Assembly: GCF_000237925.1 (NCBI RefSeq)
Contig: NW_017386010.1
Span: 868,001 to 932,000 of the forward strand
Length of the DNA: 64,000 nucleotides
Direction: 5' to 3'
Origin: Schistosoma mansoni
Lineage: Eukaryota; Platyhelminthes; Trematoda; Strigeidida; Schistosomatidae
Shown: positions 55,396 through 64,000 of the stretch, in pieces
Position numbering within the stretch: position 1 is the first letter of the stretch
Layout of the letters: every line of letters starts with the position of its first letter
The notes under the pieces: generated by a model
Told to the model about the DNA's origin: nothing
Databases searched by the model: none
What the model saw: only the letters and a program-made list of their open reading frames with translations
Position numbers and translations under genes: made by a program

Positions 55396-57158
55396 CTGAT
55401 ATCAAAAATATCGGAATCGCCATGTCGCCGTGTCTCCCATGCCCCATTTGTACAAAGCTCATGCAATGTAATCAAACGTATTATATAGTGAAACCAGGAT
55501 TACCGGATAATAAATTCATCAGTTCTTATATCCTCAATAAAATCAATGCTACAATCAATTGTGCAAGTGAATGTGAACTCAATCCTTACTGCCTAACGTT
55601 TTCGTATATTGTTGTAAGTACAATATATACCGTAAATAGTTTTAATCTAATAGCATTACATAATCATTTAGTGACATTTATATCACAAGTGATGTTTATA
55701 TAGACGAGTCATTACAAATGAGTATAACTGTTATGTATTAACATCCACTAAACAGACTTGCTTATGTAGAAAATCAAACGGTTATCGAGTTCAATGAATA
55801 AACAGTAAGAGAGGATTGAGATTGTATGATTGGCTGTAATAGATGAATTTGCTGCTAATGTAATATTTGGCTTCTCAATAAGTTTATTTTTGAATGTGGT
55901 GACTGGTTACTGAATTTTAGTTAGAAGTAGTATGCTATATACTAAAGTGAATAACGAAGAACAAAAGAATTCGTGGGAAACTGTGACTCGACAATAAGCG
56001 TGTTACTAAGATACACTCTGGATATATATGAATATTTAGATGATTAAGAACACTGATTTTCTCATCAGTTGAAACTTCATTAGATGATGCTACCAATGTA
56101 TATCCATGATGAAATTCATGGTGTGTCCAAAATATATTAATGTCCAATACTTTAACTGGGATTATGGACACGAAGAGTTCACCTAGGGGAATTGGAAAAC
56201 TCTCATTTCAAATCAATGGTGCAAATAGGCTGCAGGATCCTGAAGGAAACAAATGTTGCATGAATCGATCGTTGGTAACTGGCTATCATGGGACGGCATT
56301 TCCTGACGTTGATCCACTGACTTGTGGATCAAATCATTAGGTGTAAGGCTTCGGTTGTGTGTTCCTTAGAAAACTACTGGTTTCATTATCGGCACCTAGA
56401 CAGTATGACAACCCTCACACAAATTACACACTTTATGTTTATTCAAGTCAACAATTCACAATCTATATTATATCATTTTATACTACTTACTAAGTGTTTT
56501 CTGAATGTGTACAGGGAAAAGAAAAACGTTTTTCTTACATTCAACATAAATTTGTTTGGTATTTATACAGGATCGTCCAAGATTGTGTTCACTTTATAGT
56601 GGTGTCATGGGAGCAACTGTAATATACAATGATACAAGTGAACAAATGACTGGTGGAAAAGTCTGTTGTGGTAAGTCAACCAATCACATACACACACACA
56701 CACTTTGCATATTATATAATCAGAGTAATTAAAGTTTGTGAATATTATTATTATTATTATTTACAGTGGATAGAATATTACTATTTGTAGTTAAGGGTAG
56801 CCTTGTAGTATAGAAACCATTAGGTAAGATCTCGTATACCTAAGTAACATCAATTATGTAACCAGTAGATAGAAATGATCATTCATCTATAACTTTGAAT
56901 GTTTCAGTACACATGAGTCATAATAAGATGAATCCTTAATTAGGCATAATAATTGATTGATTGATTGACTGAATGGATTATCTATCCGTATTGCAGATCT
57001 TGTTACATTATCTCCTTGTATCTTTATATATTTACATCATTTCTATTAGTTCCAGTGATCCATTCATCAATGTTCTTACTTTATCATACTTATCCTTATT
57101 CTATTCTTCTTCTTCTTCTTCTTCTTATCATTAACTAGTTATATTATATTTTCTTTGA
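55396..57158 (+). CDS. Second PAN/apple-like unit, 5' end unresolved
   Basis: Exons 55396-55613 (acceptor ctacttcag, phase-0 donor gtaagt) and 56571-56670 (donor gtaagt); possibly a short last exon 57139-57158 giving VILYFL and a stop, with AATAAA at 57243-57248. Cysteine spacing matches the first gene: SPCLPCPICTKLMQC, then INCASECELNPYCLTFS, then RLCSLYSG and GGKVCC. The intron between the two halves is at the same place and phase as in the first gene, so they are tandem duplicates. No signal-peptide exon is visible; it may be a separate gene with an upstream exon I missed, or later exons of the first gene by alternative splicing. Without the last splice, the frame runs on to a stop near 56735. 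Confidence 0.55.
56141..56435 (+). repeat. Repeat B, internal fragment
   Basis: Lacks both the 5' part and the AAATA tail; lies in the intron of the second PAN-like unit. Confidence 0.7.
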
Positions 57159-57292
57159 TTGTTTCATTGTGTATCATTATGGATTCATTGAATGTTGTAC
57201 ATTTCCAAATGGATTTGTATTATGTAATCATCAACTATTGTAAATAAATTGCTTATTTCACAATCACAAAATGGTTGTTGTTGTTGTTGTTG

Positions 57293-58000
57293 TTTATGCT
57301 AACTAATCCAATTTATTACTATTCAATAAGTTAGTTAATCACATTTGGAATCAGTTTCATCTATCCATTAGAGATGGATACCATGGATACAGTTATATGA
57401 TACTTGAATAATACTGGTCTAACATTAATTCATTGATGATCTCAATCAAAAACTTAATAGTCACCATAATCCCATACTGATAATTGTCATATTCCAATTA
57501 GTGACTAGCTTTGTGAAGAAATTCTCCAAGTTCTAGTGCGATGCTTTAACTAGTGGAGATCAACCATTTCAGTTAGAGATAGGTATCTACCTCAGTATAA
57601 TGGAATATGGTCGCATAATTCTGTGTATTGGTTGAGGTTAGACATAAACACCTGTGGATGCCGACATGCTCAGTGGTCTAGAGGTTAAGCGTTAATGTGC
57701 CAGATTGAAGTTTCTGGGTTCGGATCCCGTTAGAGGGGCAGTGGATATGCACTGATGAGGGGTCTCACTACAGGATGAAATGACTGTCCAGTGATTCCAG
57801 GTTTTCAATCGTGATCTAACATCAATCGATTCATGTTCTCAATCAAAAGAATATCTTGATTGTAGATAATAAATATATTCGAATACAAACAACTTACAAC
57901 TGATCGTTTTAAGTAGGTAAGAGAAATGATAGTACAAGATTAGAAAAGTAGTACATTGTTCAGGTAATGCATAAGTGAATTAGATTCATTTTCAATGACA
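57293..58000 (+). repeat. Left arm of a perfect 708 bp inverted repeat
   Basis: Base for base the reverse complement of 63293-64000 (paired coordinates sum to 121293), with no mismatch or gap seen. It contains a whole SINE-2 copy and unique-looking flank. Similarity continues at lower identity to about 58270. Confidence 0.85.
57390..57860 (+). mobile_element. SINE-2, full-length copy
   Basis: A box tgctcagtggt at 57667-57677, B box gggttcggatccc at 57716-57728, hammerhead relic at 57749-57793 where CTGAGGA has become ATGAGGG. Tail words (tctaacatt, tgatctcaatca) occur both before the 5' half and at the 3' end. Confidence 0.7.
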
Positions 58001-58139
58001 ATGAAAACCGTCACAGTTTATCTTGTATCAAAATAAATTTCAGTGTAATCGTTGTTTGTAATCGTTGTTTTGTAAAACATAAGTGTAGAATGATCGGATT
58101 TGTTGTGTTGATCGAATGTGACATGAAACTAGTTCACTT

Positions 58140-58500
58140 ACTTACTTACATAACCCTGTTAAACCTTAAAGATGAGAATAGGCCGCCCACAAACATTCTC
58201 TATTCAACACTATCCTAGAAAAACGTTTCGACTACTTCCCAATCAACATTCATCCTTACATTTCTGCTTCCGATTCACGATGTATTGTGTACTTCAGCCT
58301 TCCACTTTTCCTCTTCCCTTCAGTATTCCAAGTTAGGGATTGCCTCGTGATACAGTTTGGTGATTTCTCTTATGCATGTCCTACCCACTTCCAACATCTT
58401 TTCCTAATTTCCTCTTCAGCTGGAAGCTTGTTTGCCCTTTCCCATGAAACGCTGTTGCTGATAGTACCCGGCCAGTCAATGTTGAGTATCTCGCGTACAC
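58140..58500 (-). mobile_element. RTE-like ORF2 3' end
   Basis: Reverse complement of the KRRWKWxGHT..GGLCS segment, related to but diverged from 62880-63150. Confidence 0.6.
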
Positions 58501-58502
58501 AG

Positions 58503-58960
58503 TTATTTATTCACAGTTAGACATTCTTTATGCTCTCTTTTACTAGCTATGTTTTTATTTATAAATTTCTCTGGGTATCCGTTTACTCTCAGCGTCGTGT
58601 ATAATGCTTTTGTTTCATCTTCAACCATATCTCGAGAGCATATGGCCATGATTCTATACTGTAATGTCTTAATCAGGTTTCTTTTGTACTGTAGAGGAAC
58701 ACATCTAAGAAAGTTTGTATACTGAACCGTCCACGATGTTTTCCTGTTTATGTTTCTTCTTAATAAACCGTCTTTTCTCCTTGTAAGTAGAACATCGAGA
58801 AAAGCTATTCTACCTCCACTTTCCTCCTCACATGTGAATTTTATAGACAGATGAGCTGTATTGAATAGCTGAAGTGTTTCCATCAAGTCAGTATAGTCGT
58901 TACATAGGATGAACGTGTCGTGCGTATATCGACAGTAAAGTGAAAACTATCAATCGGTTG
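58503..58960 (-). mobile_element. Penelope-like element, RT C-terminal part
   Basis: Minus frame 58503-58886, extended to about 58945, reads YCRYTHDTFIL (catalytic aspartate pair altered to HD), then LSIKFTCEEESGGRIAFLDV, LLTRRKDGLLRRNI, the KTSWTVQYTNFLRCVPLQYK block and VNGYPEKFINKNI. This order of motifs is typical of Penelope-like RTs. The N-terminal palm and the GIY-YIG endonuclease are absent. Confidence 0.75.
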
Positions 58961-58969
58961 TGTCAGTGG

Positions 58970-59180
58970 GCCGTTTTCGAAAATGAAATAACTGAGTGAA
59001 ATAGTTCTGAGCTAAATAGCTGTTCAATCAATCTAGAACAGTAATTTTGTTTATAGTGTGCGTGTAAGTCATTTGATGAAAAACGTGTTTTCAGAATGAG
59101 GCAAATGCATTGATATATCAGTATGGGGTTGTGGAGATTAGTAAATATTCGATTCAGATAATGAATCAATTGATGTCTGA
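58970..59180. repeat. Left arm of an inner inverted repeat
   Basis: Reverse complement of 61010-61235 with scattered mismatches (shared ctgagctaaatagctgttca and catttgatg.aaaac). Confidence 0.75.
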
Positions 59181-59430
59181 CCACTACTGAAAACCTTGAA
59201 ATACTAGACAGTCGTTTCATTCTATTATGGGACTACTCAGCAGTGCGTATACACGACCCTTCTAACGGGATTCGCACCAGGAACCTGCTGTCTTGCACAA
59301 GATCGCTTAATCTCTAGACCACTGTGCCTGCCAACATCCAACGGTGATGGACGAAACTTCTGTTCATTTCTTTCAACTTTTTAGTGATTGTATAGCTCCC
59401 ATCGATTCATTATCTCAATCAAGAATAAAT
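59110..59430 (-). mobile_element. SINE-2, decayed ribozyme
   Basis: Has CTGAGTA for CTGAGGA; GAAAC retained. Confidence 0.6.
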
Positions 59431-59439
59431 ATATATTCT

Positions 59440-60000
59440 ATCAAAGTATAATGAATCAATAGAACTTGACACTATTGTTTGGATTTTGTTCATCATCATC
59501 TAAATGTTAAAAGTAGACTGGAATAAATTAGTCTAATCAAAAGAAATGTCAGTAAAATACTGCCGAAATGTGTATTGTTTTGTTAGAGAAAAGTCTTTAG
59601 AATCATATCTAAATAGAATAATTAAATGAACTGTTATAAGTAGTATGTCTCAGATACCTATGCTAATGTATATATAAATAGGTTCGAGGATCAAAATTGA
59701 TTTTTAATTACTTATATATTTCTATGTATCAATCATGAAATGTCATAATGTATAGAATAGTACTATAACTAGTCTATTCAGGCAGTCAAGATTCCATCAC
59801 ATGTATAAGAATTCCAAGTTTAATTTTTCATAACATGTGGAAGAAAAATTTCCGAAGAATTTCGATTGCTTCGTAGGCAATTAGTTTTTCTGTTTCTATT
59901 AAGTATGAAACTATCTCTGATCTATTTTTAAGATCCTAATCGTTAACCGATGATACATGAACTCATTTCAAACGTTATCTGTCAAGTACAGATACAACAA
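59440..60000. other. Spacer, nothing recognised
   Basis: AT-rich sequence without a supported feature. Confidence 0.5.
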
Positions 60001-60007
60001 TTCAGAC

Positions 60008-60535
60008 CCCAAATGCCCTGGTACGGCCGAGAGTGAAGAGGGGCTCGCCCTCGTTCTCGAAATGCTCTCACATGGCCACGCGTATATAGCCCCTGACAGG
60101 GAAGTCCTACTCACTACCTTCTCGCATCACGGGTGTTGTTTACGAAATTGAGAGAACAAAAAGTGAATGTCTGGCTCTTTGACCGGGTTGGCGGACTTCG
60201 TGATTCCACATAGGGAAGTTGGAAAACCCTCATTCCAAACCAATGGTGCACATGGGCTAACTCCAGTATCCTGAAGGAAGAAATGGTGTATGAATCAATC
60301 GTTGGTCACCGGCTACCATGGGACTGCATCTTCTCACGATGCTTCACTGTCTTGTGGATCAGATCTTTATGTCAAAGACTCTGAATGTGGACCCCTGAGA
60401 AAACCACCTGCATCGGTTCGGGCACCCGGGCGGTATCACAGTCTTCAAACAAATCAAATGAGATTTGTTCGGCATATATGTACCTGGTTCCCCTTTTGTA
60501 TCGATATTTATGTGTTTAAATAAATAAATAAATGT
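60008..60535 (+). repeat. Repeat B, full-length copy
   Basis: Complete with a (AAAT)n tail; lies in the loop of the large inverted repeat. Confidence 0.8.
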
Positions 60536-61009
60536 ATCTGTTACAGAATCACAGTAATAAATGTAACCATTACAGATCTAAATAAACGCATTAACACAAT
60601 GATAAGTCTTTAGATTATTATCACTTAGGATTTTTCTAATTTCCTGCAATATATATCTAAGGTCTGACTGAGATAATTACAGAGGTAATCCATTCTTTCA
60701 AAAGACATTTCGATTCCAGTCTACACTCATTTTTCATTATCTTTTTCTATAAACGTTACGAAGTGTTCACTTGCCAAGGAGTATAATTAGTTTAAGGTGA
60801 ATTTGGAATGTTTCTACTTTTTTCTCTTCCAAGATAAATAGTTATGGTAACCAGATTTCTAACATCTACCACTTGTGATGATAAAGCTCGTGCTGGTCCA
60901 AAATTCAGATGATTCTTTGAATATGTTCATATTTGAAACATACTAATATTCACATTCATTTTGTATTGTTTGTTTGCATGTTTCCATTGATGCTAAGAAG
61001 TGCAAGTGA

Positions 61010-61235
61010 TCTGTCCCAATGGTGGTCTGACATCAATTGATTCATGATCTCAATCTATAATTTAATAATCTCTACAACCTCATACAGATATATCTAAGCA
61101 TTTGTCTCATTCTGAAAACATGTTTTCCATCAAATGACTTACATTCTCACTATAAACGAAACTACTGTTCTAGATTGATTGAACAGCTATTTAGCTCAGA
61201 ACTATTTCGCCCAGTTATTTCATTTTTAACGATTC
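61010..61235. repeat. Right arm of the inner inverted repeat
   Basis: Pairs with 58970-59180; begins with a + SINE-2 tail and is preceded by a minus Sm-alpha tail (60955-61010). Confidence 0.75.
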
Positions 61236-61379
61236 TTATTCTTGACATTAGCTTGGATCAAATCGCTCAACAAAATGTCAGAACAATTCACCATATGCTG
61301 AGTGTTCGATTTCTGTGAAAGTCCTTTCAAAAATAAGTGCAATAATCAAAATTGAAGGTTAAGAGTTTATATCAACCCA

Positions 61380-61750
61380 ATGAAATTTATTTCATCTACT
61401 AAACAATCTAGGTGTTGCATCTCGAACTTAGAATTCTTAGTCTATCGCACGATATTTGAGCACTCCAACGCTAGAACCCTCCCAAGTCACAAATCAGAAA
61501 ACAGAAGACAAGTAAAAGGAATGTTATTCCAAACAGTGTCGATTATGGTACAAAATTGTCAGGTATTTATAGTTTTTAGTAAAAAAAATCATCATTATAG
61601 TTATCCAATCCGCACACACAGAGTTATCAGCATTGTCCAATAGGGAAGCTCCACGTAGCAATTCTATAATATTCTTCCAAAAGCTGATTGGATGGAATAT
61701 GTCAGGCTCCTTCTGGGCTTCTTAGAGCTTCCTCGACTTCACCTGTGCAC
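61380..61750 (+). mobile_element. Possible LTR-like fragment
   Basis: Organisation resembles repeat E (tattccaaacag, ggtatttatagttttta, then ctgattggatgg and a ttcttagagcttc-type block) but sequence similarity is weak. Confidence 0.3.
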
Positions 61751-61982
61751 CATCCTCACACTAGGTTACAACTGTACACGGTAGTTTCATTGATGTTTGA
61801 TTGAGTGTTTTACGTCATTTGAAACTTTCGTCAACCGACCACGATTTAAAGCCTATAGGTTACAACTAATTACAAGAAAGGTCAATGTTTACGTTCACTG
61901 AACAAAGCTGAATTGAAACTGACAATGTAAACTCCTTGAACATTTATAGTAAGATAATGTTTCATTTTACTTGAATACTACT

Positions 61983-62305
61983 GTAGTGTGTGCTATTGAT
62001 GTCGACAAATGTGAGTAGTATGTATCATCAATCGAAAGTAAAATGGTTGGAGGCAAAGGTTAAGAAGATGAAGGAGGAGAGAATGAGAAGAAAGAATGAT
62101 TGGTATGGAAGTGAAAGAACAATGAAGTGTGAGACGATTGACTGATATTTGCAGAATGAATAGTCAAGATTGAGACAAATGATTGACATATTGCAAATGA
62201 ATTATTTACTGTGATTCTCAGATTTTACTAAACGGTTGTGTAATTTTGTGTTCAGATATATTCGATTGTCCCCATTTGTATTCTCGTTCACTACACTACT
62301 ACTAA
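61983..62305 (+). repeat. MITE-like repeat C
   Basis: Starts tactgtagtgtgtgctattg and ends gtattctcgttcactacac, so both termini are present. Confidence 0.65.
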
Positions 62306-62419
62306 CTTACATCTTGACATCGGTTGATATTCGAGTTGATGTACAGATGGTAAAATGGTAATAATTACTCTCTCACAAATAATCGAATTGGAAACTGTTA
62401 TCTGAAAGTAACAATATTT

Positions 62420-63165
62420 AGTAGGCATCATTGGTCACTATAACTAATGTAGCAGTAGCCTCTACATCAATAGGCCTCAAAATACACAAAGGATAAACAA
62501 TATTCCTGAATACAACACGGAGAAAACCAATCCAATCACACTTGATGGCAAAACTCCGGAAGATGTGGAAACATTCACGTACCTGGGAAGCATCATTGAT
62601 GAACAAGGAGGATCTGATGAAGAATTAAAGACAAGGATCGTCAAGGCAAGGACCAAATTCCTGTGATTGAAAAACATATGGAACTCAAGACAACTGTCAA
62701 CTAATTTATATGAACTGCATAACAGTCCTACTATTCGGAGCTTAACCTAGAGAACTAAGAAAGCCATCATCCAGAAAGTACAAGTATTTATAAACAACTA
62801 TCTACGCAAAATACTGAACATTCACCGGCCGGATACGATCGGTAACAGCGTTTTATGAGAGGACAAACGAGCTTCTAGCTGAAGATAAAATTAGGAAAAG
62901 ATGTTGGAAGTGGTTAGGACACACATTGACGAAATCATAATACTGCATCACGAGGCAATCCCTAAGTTGGACTTCTGAAGGAAAGCGAAAAATTGTAAGG
63001 TCGAAGAAGACACTATGTCGTGAATTGGAAGCAGATATGAAAAGGATGAATGTTAACTGGAAAGAAGTGGAAAGGATTGTCCAGGACAGGGTTGGATCGT
63101 AATTGCTTGTGGGCAGCCTATTCTCATCTTTAAGGTTTAACAGAGGTAAGTAATTAAGTTAATCA
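62420..63165 (+). mobile_element. RTE-like ORF2 C-terminal half, decayed
   Basis: Broken frames read TFTYLGSIIDEQGGSDEELK (by frame joining), [32 protein letters not shown] and [20 protein letters not shown]. Several stops and frameshifts. Confidence 0.7.
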
Positions 63166-63292
63166 TATTCTAAGAGTTTCATGTCGCATTCGATTAACAC
63201 TACAAATCCGATCATTCTACCCTTATGATGTTATAAAATAACGATTACACTGAAATTTATTTGGATTCAAGTTAAACTGTGACGGTTTTCAC

Positions 63293-64000
63293 TGTCATTG
63301 AAAATGAATCTAATTCACTTATGCATTACCTGAACAATGTACTACTTTTCTAATCTTGTACTATCATTTCTCTTACCTACTTAAAACGATCAGTTGTAAG
63401 TTGTTTGTATTCGAATATATTTATTATCTACAATCAAGATATTCTTTTGATTGAGAACATGAATCGATTGATGTTAGATCACGATTGAAAACCTGGAATC
63501 ACTGGACAGTCATTTCATCCTGTAGTGAGACCCCTCATCAGTGCATATCCACTGCCCCTCTAACGGGATCCGAACCCAGAAACTTCAATCTGGCACATTA
63601 ACGCTTAACCTCTAGACCACTGAGCATGTCGGCATCCACAGGTGTTTATGTCTAACCTCAACCAATACACAGAATTATGCGACCATATTCCATTATACTG
63701 AGGTAGATACCTATCTCTAACTGAAATGGTTGATCTCCACTAGTTAAAGCATCGCACTAGAACTTGGAGAATTTCTTCACAAAGCTAGTCACTAATTGGA
63801 ATATGACAATTATCAGTATGGGATTATGGTGACTATTAAGTTTTTGATTGAGATCATCAATGAATTAATGTTAGACCAGTATTATTCAAGTATCATATAA
63901 CTGTATCCATGGTATCCATCTCTAATGGATAGATGAAACTGATTCCAAATGTGATTAACTAACTTATTGAATAGTAATAAATTGGATTAGTTAGCATAAA
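63293..64000 (-). repeat. Right arm of the perfect 708 bp inverted repeat
   Basis: Mirror of 57293-58000, including a minus SINE-2 copy (about 63430-63900) whose hammerhead relic is at 63500-63544. The arm runs to the window edge, so its true end is not visible. Confidence 0.85.

Overview
The window is nuclear DNA of a blood fluke, almost certainly a Schistosoma species. Four things point there: AT-rich sequence with genes broken by 31-41 nt micro-introns next to multi-kilobase introns; a micro-exon gene (MEG) layout, a schistosome hallmark; dispersed tRNA-like retroposons carrying hammerhead ribozymes of the Sm-alpha type; and fragments of the usual trematode retroelements (RTE-like, CR1-like, Penelope-like, Ty3/gypsy). 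I cannot name the species from the sequence alone.

Layout. All recognised genes are on the + strand and most are invisible to simple ORF calling. (1) 497-5533: eIF3M, eight exons, 381 aa; six introns of 31-41 nt, then a 3.7 kb last intron full of repeats. (2) 5.5-18.7 kb: no gene recognised; decayed CR1/RTE pieces, LTR pieces, MITE-like copies and copies of a ~520 bp interspersed repeat (called repeat B here). (3) 18751-31478: a predicted secreted MEG-like protein of 157 aa, with a signal-peptide exon followed by small exons that all join in phase 1; its introns hold many hammerhead SINEs. (4) 32-34.1 kb: minus-strand Ty3/gypsy remnant. (5) 34258-42156: V-type ATPase B subunit, seven exons, 486 aa, with one 37 nt intron. 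(6) 42.7-53.6 kb: repeat B, solo LTRs, MITEs and SINEs. (7) 53779-57158: two adjacent cysteine-rich PAN/apple-like units with the same cysteine spacing and the same phase-0 intron; the first is a complete 137 aa predicted secreted protein. (8) 57.3-64.0 kb: a nested palindromic repeat region with a perfect 708 bp inverted repeat around Penelope-like and RTE-like remnants.

The genes do not form a pathway: two are housekeeping (translation initiation, proton pumping) and two look like lineage-specific secreted proteins. The most interesting features are the MEG-like gene, a second tRNA-like SINE family (SINE-2) whose copies keep the full hammerhead core, and the fact that the best preserved ribozymes inside transcribed genes are antisense to those genes. 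Exon models come from reading splice sites and homology by eye and have not been checked against RNA.
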